DNA from: Gluconobacter potus
GTDB lineage: Bacteria > Pseudomonadota > Alphaproteobacteria > Acetobacterales > Acetobacteraceae
DNA: 64,000 nucleotides
Direction: 5' to 3'
Assembly (NCBI RefSeq): GCF_015244705.1
Contig: NZ_JABCQF010000005.1
Coordinates: 1-64,000, forward strand
A model generated the notes under the pieces. The model saw nothing but the letters and a program-made list of their open reading frames with translations, ran no database searches and was not told the DNA's origin. This document shows, one piece after another, positions 47,281 to 55,738 of the stretch. Each line of letters begins with the position of its first letter. Within the stretch, counting starts at the first letter, position 1. A program made the translations under genes and the position numbers.

Positions 47281-47495
47281 GCTGATAGAAAACCCCGTAA
47301 CTCTGTCAGGACAGACGTCCCGTTTCGTCCGAAACGTCTGGAAAATGATATATCTGCCATCAGTCGGACGTTTTCATGGCAGACGGTCTTACCATGCCCA
47401 TGGCAGGGCGCCAGATGTCACATAAGGAAACGAAGGGACTTTTGCACTTCCCGAATGATCGAATTGCAAAAGTTTTATGAGATTGCCACAAAAAT

Positions 47496-47531
47496 GCAAA
47501 AAAAGCGGCCCTTCCGGAGAAGAGCCGCTTT
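47496..47531 (-). terminator. Rho-independent terminator of ompW
   Basis: Read on the minus strand, an AAGCGGCTC / GGGCCGCTT stem with a loop of about ten bases is followed by a T-run. It starts 28 bases after the ompW stop at 47559. Confidence 0.85.
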
Positions 47532-47558
47532 CCTGACGTCCGGGTCCTGATCGGAAGA

Positions 47559-48362
47559 TCAGAAACGGTATTCGATACCTGCGCCGACGACGGTCGGATC
47601 GAGGGAGTCGTGCGCCGTGATCTTCGTCGTCTCGGCACTGTCCTGGGCCCATGCGTGGACACGCATGAACATCTGCTTCACGTCGAAGTTGAAGAACCAG
47701 TTGCCAACGACCTGATAGTCGAAGCCGACATTGACGGACGGGCCACCGGTCACACCGATGTTCACCTTCTGCGTCAGGCCATTGTTGGCCGGAGAGATAT
47801 TGTGGAACCATGCCAGCGTCGCGCCAACACCCACATACGGGTTGAAGCGCTTGTGCGGGCGGAAGTGCCAGGCGAACGTAACCGTCGGCGGCAGGACCCA
47901 GGCGCTGCCGACATCGACCTTACCCAGACCCGGAACGCCTTCAGCGGCGATTTCGTGACGGGTGCTGGCGGCGATCAGGTCAACCGACAGATTGTCCGTG
48001 AAAAAGTATTCAAACGTCAGTTCCGGCATGACCTGACGCGTCGTCTTCACGCGGCCACCAAGATGGGCGCCGTTCAGGGACAGGCTGCTGTCACGGTCTT
48101 CCGGCAGGACGCCGAGGGCGGACAAACGGACGATGAAGTCGCCCTTGCCGAGCCCGATGCGCGTATTGGCGCAGGTCTGGAACAGACCGCAGTGCCCTGA
48201 AGCCGGCGCATGGATGTTCACCGAAGGCACCGGAGCTGCCGTCATGGGCGCGCTGACCATGACCTGAGGCGCGGCAGGAGCGGCGGCCGGGGCCGTCTGG
48301 GCAAACGCCGGAGTGGCAACGGCACCGACTGCGGCAGCCAGCGCGAAAGCGTTAAATTTCAT
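47559..48362 (-). CDS. ompW: OmpW family outer-membrane protein
   Basis: A 267-residue small (eight-strand) outer-membrane barrel. Signal peptide residues 1-21 (AAVGAVATPAFAQ) and an Ala/Pro-rich linker precede the family elements GDFIVRLSALGVLPED, LPPTVTFAWHFRPHKRFNPYVGVG and the terminal GIEYRF. OmpW forms a hydrophobic channel and in enterobacteria is induced under low oxygen by FNR. The same logic is likely here because a near-perfect FNR box lies about 60 bases upstream of the start and an FNR-type regulator gene is divergent. Confidence 0.93.
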   Translation of the reverse strand: MKFNAFALAAAVGAVATPAFAQTAPAAAPAAPQVMVSAPMTAAPVPSVNIHAPASGHCGLFQTCANTRIGLGKGDFIVRLSALGVLPEDRDSSLSLNGAHLGGRVKTTRQVMPELTFEYFFTDNLSVDLIAASTRHEIAAEGVPGLGKVDVGSAWVLPPTVTFAWHFRPHKRFNPYVGVGATLAWFHNISPANNGLTQKVNIGVTGGPSVNVGFDYQVVGNWFFNFDVKQMFMRVHAWAQDSAETTKITAHDSLDPTVVGAGIEYRF

Positions 48363-48420
48363 CTGGATGTTCCATCAACATTTGTTGAGCCTCACAAAGC
48401 ACTCCTCCCCACCCATCACC

Positions 48421-48434
48421 TTGACCTGAATCAA
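48421..48434. promoter_or_regulatory. FNR-type binding site
   Basis: TTGACCTGAATCAA: it matches the FNR/ANR palindrome TTGAT-N4-ATCAA at nine of ten positions. It is centred about 65 bases from the ompW start and 80 from the regulator start, so it could activate ompW, autoregulate the regulator gene, or both. Confidence 0.85.
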
Positions 48435-48507
48435 GTCTGGTAAATTATGTGGTAGTGTGGCTGAAAGTCTTCAGGCTGAGGTCAGCGCAACGCAAACGGG
48501 GTTCATC

Positions 48508-49230
48508 ATGTCAGCGTCACATAGTCCAGAGGATGTCCATGATCGATGCGCCCATTGCGTGGGGCGGCGTCTGAGTATCTGTAGCAGCATTGACGACTGT
48601 GACCTGGCCATCCTGGCCAGTGAATCTTCCCGCATGACAGTCGCGGATGGCCGCTCCTTTATCGAGGAAGGCGCGCCAGCCAATGATTTCTTTGTCGTGA
48701 CCGGCGGGCGGGTCAAGCTCTTCACCCTTCTTCCGGATGGCCGGCGCCAGATCACCGGCTTTGCGGAAGGCGGGGACTTCCTGGGACTTGCCGCCTCGAC
48801 CAGCTATGCTTTCGGCGCCGAGGCTCTCGGCGGTGCCACACTCTGCCGCTTCCCCCATGCCGGCATGCAGCGCCTGACCGAACGTTTCCCCAGCCTCGAA
48901 CACCGCCTGCGCGAGGAAGCCTCCCGCGAGCTGGCCCTGATGCAGGCCCGCATGACGCTTCTGGGACGCAAGACGGCCCGTGAACGCGTGGCCACATTCC
49001 TGATCGAACGCTGCTCCCATCTGGACAGGCCGGACCCGGCCCACCCGATCGAACTCGATCTGCCGATGCCCCGCACCGATATCGCGGATTATCTCGGACT
49101 CACTATTGAGACAGTCAGCCGGATCCTCAGCGCATTCAAAAAAGAGAAACTTATCAATATCAGAAGCATTACCCATATCACGTTACTGGCGCCCGAACGG
49201 ATATCGATGATTGCCGAGGGCATGGAATAG
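48508..49230 (+). CDS. fnrG: Crp/Fnr family oxygen-sensing regulator
   Basis: A 240-residue FNR-type transcription factor. Cysteines for an oxygen-labile [4Fe-4S] cluster are all present: Cys14-x2-Cys17-x7-Cys25 and Cys113 in GGATLCRF, the spacing of alphaproteobacterial FnrN/FnrL proteins. The cyclic-nucleotide-like barrel (about 30-130) and dimer helix are followed by a helix-turn-helix, MPRTDIADYLGLTIETVSRI. There the E-x2-S-R recognition residues specify TTGAT half-sites, matching the box at 48421. Gluconobacter oxydans has a regulator called FnrG; the symbol is given on that resemblance. ATG 48508 is preferred over GTG 48457 on length. Confidence 0.9.
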   Translation: MSASHSPEDVHDRCAHCVGRRLSICSSIDDCDLAILASESSRMTVADGRSFIEEGAPANDFFVVTGGRVKLFTLLPDGRRQITGFAEGGDFLGLAASTSYAFGAEALGGATLCRFPHAGMQRLTERFPSLEHRLREEASRELALMQARMTLLGRKTARERVATFLIERCSHLDRPDPAHPIELDLPMPRTDIADYLGLTIETVSRILSAFKKEKLINIRSITHITLLAPERISMIAEGME

Positions 49231-49303
49231 GCATTTTCAGAAGAGGCCACATTCCCGCCATCAGGGCGTGCTCTGTTTTACTGATCCGTTTACAGGAGAT
49301 TTT

Positions 49304-49759
49304 ATGAACTTCACCCTCTTTTCCCGTTCGATGCTTGCCGCAGGATTGATTGCCGGGGCGGTTTCCCTTGCGCCGCAGGCCCATGCAGCGGACAGCACGA
49401 CCTCGAGCACCTGCCAGCAGAGTGGTCAGACCGGTGTCCTCGGTCGTCTGGCACAGCGGGAAGACTGCCTGAACAACCGGGTTCAGAACTATCAGAAGCA
49501 GTCCCAGGACGCGCAGGCTGCCCGTGAAAAGCGGCTCCAGGACCTGAAGGACAAGTACACGAACGCCCCCGCCAACCAGAAGGCACGCCTGCAGAAGCAG
49601 ATCACCAGCGAGCAGTCCAAGCTGACCAGCATGCGTGATCAGCAGACCCAGCGCCTGCAGCAGCTCAAGAATGCACCGCAGGAACAGCGCGATCGCGTCA
49701 ACGCCCTGGGCACCAAGACGCGCGGCGACGTGAACAACTTCCTCAACGGCGGTCTCTGA
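49304..49759 (+). CDS. Small exported coiled-coil protein, unknown function
   Basis: A 151-residue periplasmic protein. Signal peptide residues 1-28 (cleavage at AHAAD), then a short segment with two Cys (STCQQS and REDCLNN) that may form a disulfide. A long Gln/Lys/Arg-rich coiled coil (about residues 55-125) and an Asn-rich tail follow. The start ATG has CAGGAG seven bases upstream. No known family recognised. Its place just after the FNR gene could put it in the same regulon, but a separate promoter is equally possible. Confidence 0.75.
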   Translation: MNFTLFSRSMLAAGLIAGAVSLAPQAHAADSTTSSTCQQSGQTGVLGRLAQREDCLNNRVQNYQKQSQDAQAAREKRLQDLKDKYTNAPANQKARLQKQITSEQSKLTSMRDQQTQRLQQLKNAPQEQRDRVNALGTKTRGDVNNFLNGGL

Positions 49760-49769
49760 TCCGCTCGCC

Positions 49770-49791
49770 CCGGCCCCTCTGACGGGGCCGG
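49770..49791. terminator. Two-way terminator-like hairpin
   Basis: A perfect nine-base-pair stem CCGGCCCC...GGGGCCGG with a short loop between the convergent coiled-coil gene and photolyase gene. AATTT follows on the plus side; no long T-run. Confidence 0.6.
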
Positions 49792-49803
49792 AATTTCAGG
49801 GTC

Positions 49804-51243
49804 TCAAAGGGCCCTGAACGCCTGAAGGGCGCGGTCCCGCCCGTCCTTCAGATCGACGATGGGGCGAGGATAGGTGCTGCCCAGCACGACACCTGCTTTG
49901 CGCAGATCCTCGTCTCCTGCCGCCCATGGCTCGAACAGGGCCTTGCCGGAAAGACGGCGCAGTTCGGGAACCCACTGGCGGATATAGTCGCCCTCCGGAT
50001 CGAACTTCTCGGCCTGACGCGTGGGATTGAAAATCCGGAAGAACGGCGCCGCCTCGATGCCCGTTCCCGCGACCCACTGCCAGTTCATGGCATTGTTGGC
50101 GAAATCCGCATCTACCAGTGTGTCGCGGAACCAGGCCTCTCCCTCCTTCCAGTCGATCAGCAGATGCTTCGTCAGGAAAGACCCCACGATCATGCGGGCC
50201 CTGTTGTGCATCCAGCCGGTCTGCCAGAGCTGACGCATCCCGGCATCCACGATCGGCACCCCCGTCTGCCCGCGCTGCCAGGCTTTCAGATCAGACGCGC
50301 TTTTCCGCCATTGCATTCCAGAAAATTTGGGGCTGAGATTTTCAAACGGCAGTTTCGGCAGGTGATACAGCGTGTAGCGGGCGAACTCCCGCCAGCCGAG
50401 TTCCGACAGAAAGATCCGCGGACCCTCCGTATGTGCGCCATGCTTCTGAAGCGCGGCCCAGACCTGCCGGGGCGATACCGCGCCGGAGGCGAGATAGGGC
50501 GACAGGCGGGACGTTCCTTCCTCCGCCACCCGGTCCCGGCCTCTGGGATAGCCTGCGACAGAATCTTTTAGAAAATCCTCAAGATGCTCCTGCCCTTCGG
50601 CCTCGCCCGGCTCCCAGGTTTTGCGAAAACCCGCCGCCCAGTCCGGCGCCTGCGGACAGAGGCTGTCCTCGTTCAGCCGGGCATCGGACAGGACAGAGGC
50701 GGGGACGGCGTGGAACGACAGGCTGGACGGCGCTTCGAGCGGTTCGGGAACGGCATGCGTCTGAAGCGCTTTCCAGAACGACCCGCAGACCTTGTAAAAT
50801 CCGCCCTGTTTCGTCTGCACGGTGTCCGGATCGACCAGAACCGTGCCCCAATGCGCGTGGACCTCACATCCCTGCTCTTCCAGCGTGCGCCGGATGCGGT
50901 CATCCTGTACCCGCTCCCGTTCATGCAACCGGTGATGCCAGTGGACAGAGGCCGCATCCGTCTGTTTCGCGAGCTGCGGAAGCAGCTTTTCAGCCGAGCC
51001 GGAAAGCGTCAGCAGCGTCCCGCCCTGCTTTTCCAGGTTCCGTCGCAGATCGGCCAGCGCCCCATGAAGCCACCAGCGTGCGGCGGCTCCGAGAGGGTGG
51101 AGAGCCGGCGTGACATCATCAAGAATGTAGAGACAGATCACCGGTCGGCCGGAAGCAGCGGCTTCATGCAGGGCAGGATGGTCTGCCATGCGCAGATCGT
51201 CTCGAAACCAGACGATGGCAGGGCGGTTCTGGAAGCTGGACAT
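49804..51243 (-). CDS. phrB: Deoxyribodipyrimidine photolyase
   Basis: A 479-residue class I CPD photolyase that repairs cyclobutane pyrimidine dimers with blue light. The N-terminal antenna domain (IVWFRDDLRMADHPAL) is followed by the FAD domain: TSRLSPYLASGAVSPRQ, the LGWREFARY element and GMRQLWQTGWMHNRARM. DADFANNAMNWQWVAGTG precedes the APFFRIFNP motif. Trp residues for electron transfer to FAD are present. The start ATG is followed by RPAIVWF. Monocistronic. Confidence 0.95.
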   Translation of the reverse strand: MSSFQNRPAIVWFRDDLRMADHPALHEAAASGRPVICLYILDDVTPALHPLGAAARWWLHGALADLRRNLEKQGGTLLTLSGSAEKLLPQLAKQTDAASVHWHHRLHERERVQDDRIRRTLEEQGCEVHAHWGTVLVDPDTVQTKQGGFYKVCGSFWKALQTHAVPEPLEAPSSLSFHAVPASVLSDARLNEDSLCPQAPDWAAGFRKTWEPGEAEGQEHLEDFLKDSVAGYPRGRDRVAEEGTSRLSPYLASGAVSPRQVWAALQKHGAHTEGPRIFLSELGWREFARYTLYHLPKLPFENLSPKFSGMQWRKSASDLKAWQRGQTGVPIVDAGMRQLWQTGWMHNRARMIVGSFLTKHLLIDWKEGEAWFRDTLVDADFANNAMNWQWVAGTGIEAAPFFRIFNPTRQAEKFDPEGDYIRQWVPELRRLSGKALFEPWAAGDEDLRKAGVVLGSTYPRPIVDLKDGRDRALQAFRAL

Positions 51244-51443
51244 GGATCCTCACAGCAGGGGAAAACATTTCATAAAGCGCGTGACGGCGCAGGTCGTTCA
51301 GAATGAGCCCCGTCAGAACGATATCAAGTCATTTTCCTGGTCCAAGTGGCTCATTACCTGAGAAAAAATTTCTCTTCCTGTTGTGAACCATTGTCATCGG
51401 ATGTCGTTTACAAGGCAAAACGCTCTTTAGAGGATTTTTACCT

Positions 51444-51635
51444 ATGTCCACCAAATCCATCGCACGCATTGCCCTGTCCCTGGCTCTTCTGTCCGGTGCC
51501 GGTGTTTCGCTTTCGGCCTGCAATACCGTTCATGGCGCCGGTCAGGACGTGAGCTCGGTCGGGCATGACGTTTCCCGCGGGGCCAATGCAACGCAGAACG
51601 CCATTCAGCGTAACACCCCGGCTTCCCGGAACTGA
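51444..51635 (+). CDS. Entericidin-like small lipoprotein
   Basis: A 63-residue lipoprotein of the entericidin A/B (EcnA/EcnB) family. Lipobox LSAC (Cys near residue 26) is followed by NTVHGAGQDVSSVGHDVSR, the signature of the mature peptide. In E. coli these form a toxin-antidote lipoprotein pair involved in stationary-phase lysis; many bacteria carry single copies of unclear role. AGAGGA lies upstream of the start and a strong terminator follows, so it is an independent unit. Confidence 0.9.
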   Translation: MSTKSIARIALSLALLSGAGVSLSACNTVHGAGQDVSSVGHDVSRGANATQNAIQRNTPASRN

Positions 51636-51669
51636 GCCTCTTTTCCGGGCTATCGGGTCTATCGGACAG

Positions 51670-51700
51670 GCCGCCAGATCTTCGGATCTGGCGGCTTTTT
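51670..51700 (+). terminator. Rho-independent terminator of the entericidin-like gene
   Basis: An eleven-base-pair stem GCCGCCAGATC-TTCG-GATCTGGCGGC followed by TTTTT, 35 bases after the stop codon. Confidence 0.95.
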
Positions 51701-51802
51701 CGTATCTGCCCGGCAGACCGGATCTGTCCTCACTGGAATGCGAACGCATTTTTGCTTGTCATTCACTACAGGACAGTCCCATAGTTTCTTTTGAACAAAG
51801 AC

Positions 51803-51953
51803 GTTCTCAGGGCGGGGTGAAACTCCCCACCGGCGGTATTGGCGGATTTCTCCGCCTCAGCCCGCGAGCGCCTTCCGGATTTCGGTCCGGAAGGGACAAG
51901 CAGATCCGGTGAGACTCCGGAGCCGACGGTTAGAGTCCGGATGGAAGAGAACG
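51803..51953 (+). ncRNA. FMN riboswitch (RFN element)
   Basis: The conserved RFN core is clear. The 5' strand GTTCTCAGGGCGGGGTGAAA leads into ACTCCCCACCGGCGGTA. A variable stem (CGCCTTCCGGA...TCCGGAAGG region) follows. The 3' part is GTGAGACTCCGGAGCCGACGG, TTAGAGTCCGGATG and closing GAGAACG, which pairs with the CGTTCTC at the start. It should bind FMN and shut down the downstream rib operon when flavin is sufficient. About 120 bases of expression platform separate it from ribD; the ribD start is a TTG with a weak ribosome site, so translational control is possible. Confidence 0.97.
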
Positions 51954-52073
51954 CAGCACTTGTCCGGTGACGGATGGGTTAGGGTGCTCTTTGCCCTGCC
52001 TGTATTCCGTATCGGCTGAGGGCGGCGTGCGCCTTGCGGGCGTCCCGACTGTAACGGGACCAGAAGACGCAAC

Positions 52074-53123
52074 TTGGCTGACCAGACTACCCTTTCCGAC
52101 ACAGTTTCGCTGACCGCGATCCGCCAGGGCTTTCGTTCGGCCATCGCGCAGGCTGTCGAGACTTTCGGCGCTACGGCACCCAACCCGTCTGTGGGCTGTG
52201 CGCTGCTGGATGCGGAGGGCCGTATCCTCACGGTCGGCGTCCACCCGCGCGTCGGGCAGCCCCATGCTGAAGCCATGGCTCTGGCGCAGGCCCGGGCGGC
52301 AGGTGTGCTGGATCAGGCGCGCGTGGCCCTCGTGACGCTGGAGCCCTGCAACCATACTGGGCGCACGCCGCCATGCAGCGAAGCCCTGCGCAACAGCCCG
52401 GTTCATGAAGTCTGGATCGGTGCGGCCGATCCGAACCCGCAGGCTGCCGGCGGAGCCGCGCGACTGCGCGAAATGCCGGGCGGAAAGCGTGTGGTTATGC
52501 TGGCCGATCGGCCGGACATGGCGGATCTGGCACGGGACTGCCGGGCCCTTCTGGCCCCTTTCGCAAGCCGCGTGGTGCGCCACCGCCCGTGGATCAGCGT
52601 CAAGCAGGCGCTGGACGAACACGGCTCCATGGTGCCGCCCCCGGGACAGAAAACTTTCACATCTCCGGACTCGCTCACCCTTGCGCACCGCCTGCGCCGC
52701 GCGACGGATGCGATCATCACCGGCGTCGGCACCGTTCTGGCGGACCGCCCTCGCTTCACGGTCCGGCATGTCGCGGATCATGAGGAGCGTTCGCCACGCC
52801 TGCTCGTCGTCTGCGACCGCCACGGCCGCCTTCCGGCAGACTGGGTTGCCGAAATGACGGAAGCCGGGTTCGAGGTTCTCCCCAGTTCCGATCTGCTCTC
52901 CGTCCCCGCCATGCTGGCGGAGCGGGGCGTGAACTGGGCGATGATCGAGGCCGGTCCGGCCCTGCTGGCATCCGTGGCCGATGCCGGGCTGTGGGACGAC
53001 TGGCTCACCATTCACAAGACCCCGGGCCACAACATTGCGGGCGCTGACCGCATCGACCTGAAATCGCGGGACGAGAGCCCGCTGCGACTGCTGAGGGAAA
53101 ACGCATGTTCTCTGGAATCATAG
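52074..53123 (+). CDS. ribD: Bifunctional pyrimidine deaminase/reductase RibD
   Basis: A 349-residue enzyme for the second and third steps of riboflavin synthesis. The N-terminal deaminase has the zinc site: His in QPHAEAMAL and the two Cys in LEPCNHTGRTPPCSEAL. The C-terminal reductase (from about residue 170, RPWISVKQALDEHGS) is recognisable from ATDAIITGVGTVLADRPRFT but diverges from the usual RP-x-V-T-x-K-x-A-x-S-x-DG opening. Start is TTG 52074. First gene of the FMN-riboswitch operon; its end overlaps ribE by 19 bases. Confidence 0.93.
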   Translation: MADQTTLSDTVSLTAIRQGFRSAIAQAVETFGATAPNPSVGCALLDAEGRILTVGVHPRVGQPHAEAMALAQARAAGVLDQARVALVTLEPCNHTGRTPPCSEALRNSPVHEVWIGAADPNPQAAGGAARLREMPGGKRVVMLADRPDMADLARDCRALLAPFASRVVRHRPWISVKQALDEHGSMVPPPGQKTFTSPDSLTLAHRLRRATDAIITGVGTVLADRPRFTVRHVADHEERSPRLLVVCDRHGRLPADWVAEMTEAGFEVLPSSDLLSVPAMLAERGVNWAMIEAGPALLASVADAGLWDDWLTIHKTPGHNIAGADRIDLKSRDESPLRLLRENACSLES

Positions 53124-53743
53124 AGCGTCTGGGAACCGTCCGCTCCGCTTCCGTCCGTGACAAAGCGATGGACCTGACCGTGGAAACCGGATTCCCCGAT
53201 CTGGAACTCGGCGAGAGCGTGGCCGTGAACGGCGTGTGTCTGACGGTCGAGACCTTCGATGCAGCAGGCGTGGCGACGTTCCATCTCAGCGGCGAAACCC
53301 TGTCCCGCACCCCGCTGGACCAGCTCAAGGCCGGATCACGCGTCAATCTGGAACGCGCCGTTGCCGCCAGCACGCGCCTTTCGGGCCATATCGTGCAGGG
53401 CCATGTGGATGGCGTGGCGACCCTCGCCAGCGTCGAAAAGGCGGGCGACTCCTATGCCCTGCGCGTGTTCGTCCCGCAGGCGCTGCGTCAGTATGTCGTG
53501 GAAAAGGGCTCCATCACCTTCGACGGCATCAGCCTGACGGTGAACGAGCTGCATGACGACATCACCCGCGGCAATCAGGCCGGTTTCGAAGTCGGCCTGA
53601 CGATCATCCCGCACACCTGGGAACACACCAACCTCTCCACGCTGTCGGTCGGGGACCGGATGGATGTGGAAGTCGACGTGCTCTCCAAATATGTCGAGAA
53701 CCTGCTGCGGTTCTCGCCCAGTCTTGCAAAGGCCGCATCATGA
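53105..53743 (+). CDS. ribE: Riboflavin synthase alpha subunit
   Basis: A 212-residue enzyme made of two lumazine-binding beta-barrel repeats. It joins two 6,7-dimethyl-8-ribityllumazine molecules to give riboflavin. The start MFSGIIERLGTV is diagnostic; GESVAVNGVCLTVE in the first repeat and KGSITFDGISLTVNEL in the second mark the duplication, with SGHIVQGHVDG between. Its start lies inside the end of ribD and its stop overlaps ribBA in ATGA, so translation is coupled. Confidence 0.96.
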   Translation: MFSGIIERLGTVRSASVRDKAMDLTVETGFPDLELGESVAVNGVCLTVETFDAAGVATFHLSGETLSRTPLDQLKAGSRVNLERAVAASTRLSGHIVQGHVDGVATLASVEKAGDSYALRVFVPQALRQYVVEKGSITFDGISLTVNELHDDITRGNQAGFEVGLTIIPHTWEHTNLSTLSVGDRMDVEVDVLSKYVENLLRFSPSLAKAAS

Positions 53744-54993
53744 AGCCGTCCCTGAAAGCGGCCATCGAGGCCATCCGCGCTGGCGGCATGGTCGTCATGG
53801 TCGATGATGAAAACCGTGAGAACGAAGGCGATCTGGTCATGGCGGCGCAGTTCGCCACGCCAGAAGCCATCAACTTCATGGTCCGCGAGGCGCGCGGGCT
53901 GGTCTGCCTGCCGCTGGAAGCCGAACAGGTGGACCGCCTTGGCCTGCCGCCCATGGTCACGCGCAACCGCGACCCGCGCGGCACGGCCTTCACGGTCTCG
54001 ATCGAAGCAGCAACGGGGGTGACGACCGGCATTTCCGCCGCCGACCGTGCACGCACGATCGTCGTTGCGGCCAATCCGGCGGCCACGCCGGACGACGTCG
54101 TCTCGCCCGGCCACATCTTCCCGCTCCGCGCCCATCCGGAAGGCGTGCTGGGCCGCAACGGCCATACCGAAGGCTCCATTGACATCGCGCGTCTGGCCGG
54201 GCTGGAACCGGCAGCCGTGATCTGCGAAATCATGGCCGATGACGGCAGCATGATGCGCCTGCCTGAACTGCGGAAATATGCGGCGAAGCACAACATGCCC
54301 GTGGTCAGCATCGCAGACCTTCAGGACTGGTGCCGCGAGCATGGCCGTGGCCCTGTCGCAGGTCATGACCTGATCTGCACGCCTGTCCCGGCCGCTGGCG
54401 AAATGGTTGCTGAATCCGCCCTGCCGAGCATCTTTGGCGGCCATGACCTGCGGATCCATGCCTTCCGTGCCGTCGATGGCGTGGAGCATGTCGCGCTGGT
54501 GAAGGGCGATCCATCCAGGGGCGTACCGCTGATCCGGCTGCATTCGGAATGTGTGACGGGCGATGCGCTTGGCTCCCTACGCTGCGACTGCGGCGCGCAG
54601 CTCCGCGAGGCGCTGGAGCGGATTTCGGCGTCGGAATCCGGCGTGCTGGTCTATCTGCGGGGCCATGAAGGACGCGGGATCGGACTCGCCAACAAGATCC
54701 GCGCCTACGAGCTTCAGGATCACGGCATGGATACGGTGGAGGCCAACGAGGCTCTCGGCCTGCCCGCCGATGCCCGCGAATGGGATGCGGCGGCCGACCT
54801 TCTGCGCCATCTGGGCGTGAGCTCGCTCCGCCTTCTGACGAACAATCCGGACAAGGAATCCAACCTCGTCCGCTTCGGCTTTGACGTAAAATCCAGCGAG
54901 CGTCTGGAAATCGAAGCCAATCCTTTCAACCGCGCCTATCTTGCGACCAAACGCACGCGGATGGGCCATTTCCTTCAGGAACAGCCGGCATGA
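53740..54993 (+). CDS. ribBA: Bifunctional DHBP synthase / GTP cyclohydrolase II
   Basis: A 417-residue fusion. Residues 1-205 are 3,4-dihydroxy-2-butanone 4-phosphate synthase with the metal/substrate loop VDDENRENEGDLVMAA and GHIFPLRAHPEGVLGRNGHTE. Residues 210-417 are GTP cyclohydrolase II. In the second half the zinc Cys residues (HSECVTGDALGSLRCDCGAQL, given as Cys-x10-Cys-x-Cys) and RGHEGRGIGLANKI are intact. Many alphaproteobacteria have a degenerate second domain, so here both activities look real. It supplies both branches of the pathway. Overlaps ribE and ribH by four bases each. Confidence 0.95.
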   Translation: MKPSLKAAIEAIRAGGMVVMVDDENRENEGDLVMAAQFATPEAINFMVREARGLVCLPLEAEQVDRLGLPPMVTRNRDPRGTAFTVSIEAATGVTTGISAADRARTIVVAANPAATPDDVVSPGHIFPLRAHPEGVLGRNGHTEGSIDIARLAGLEPAAVICEIMADDGSMMRLPELRKYAAKHNMPVVSIADLQDWCREHGRGPVAGHDLICTPVPAAGEMVAESALPSIFGGHDLRIHAFRAVDGVEHVALVKGDPSRGVPLIRLHSECVTGDALGSLRCDCGAQLREALERISASESGVLVYLRGHEGRGIGLANKIRAYELQDHGMDTVEANEALGLPADAREWDAAADLLRHLGVSSLRLLTNNPDKESNLVRFGFDVKSSERLEIEANPFNRAYLATKRTRMGHFLQEQPA

Positions 54994-55469
54994 GCAAGCA
55001 CATCCCCGTAGCCCCCGATCTGCGTCTCTCGCCCGCGCCGAAAATGGCCATCGTGGTCAGCCGCTTCAACACGAACATCACGGGCGGCCTGAAAAACGGT
55101 TCGCTCGAATGGCTGGAAGAACGCGGCATCACGGATGTGGACGTCTATGACGCGCCCGGCGCTTTCGAACTGCCGCTGCTGGCCCAGCGTCTGGCGAAGT
55201 CCGGCAAGTATGAAGGCGTGATCTGCCTCGGCTGCGTCATCAAGGGTGACACCGCGCATTTCGAGTTCATCTCGCTCGGCGCCACCATCGGCATCATGCA
55301 GGCCCAGCTTGCGACCGAAGTGCCGATCGCCTTCGGAATCCTCACGACCTACACCGAACAGCAGGCCGTGGATCGCTCCCGCAAGGATGCCGAGAACAAG
55401 GGCCGCGAAGCGGCGGCGGCCTGCGTCGAGAGCGTAGCCTTTCTGCGGACCGTGCCCGCACTCTCCTGA
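54990..55469 (+). CDS. ribH: 6,7-dimethyl-8-ribityllumazine synthase
   Basis: A 159-residue lumazine synthase, condensing 5-amino-6-ribitylaminouracil with dihydroxybutanone phosphate. Key parts are VVSRFNTNITGGLKNG (about residue 25), VYDAPGAFELPLLAQRL, LGCVIKGDTAHFEFIS with the catalytic His, and FGILTTYTEQQAVDRS. Last gene of the rib operon; starts within the ribBA stop (ATGA). Confidence 0.96.
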   Translation: MSKHIPVAPDLRLSPAPKMAIVVSRFNTNITGGLKNGSLEWLEERGITDVDVYDAPGAFELPLLAQRLAKSGKYEGVICLGCVIKGDTAHFEFISLGATIGIMQAQLATEVPIAFGILTTYTEQQAVDRSRKDAENKGREAAAACVESVAFLRTVPALS

Positions 55470-55483
55470 TCATGTCACGATCC

Positions 55484-55519
55484 CTGATGGTTTACGGAAT
55501 ATTCTCCGTGACCATCAGG
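55484..55519 (+). terminator. Hairpin after the rib operon
   Basis: A long inverted repeat CTGATGGT..ACGGA / TCCGT.ACCATCAG just after ribH. Stable stem but no T-run, so terminator function is likely but unproven; it could also protect the mRNA end. Confidence 0.5.
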
Positions 55520-55738
55520 AGTGGTCCTCATCTGCTCTGGATGCGCTCTCAGACGCTACTGGAATACTCGGAAAATATAACAGACTTGCAATTGAGCGCA
55601 GTTTTTGCTATACATTTACCAATGTAGAAGGGTTTTATTTTCCTTCACAAAACAATCATAAAATACCCTAAATGTTCCTTCCCGATGCTTCCGGGCTAAG
55701 GTCGATTACATCGTCTTCCTGAAAAATTGAGGAATTTA

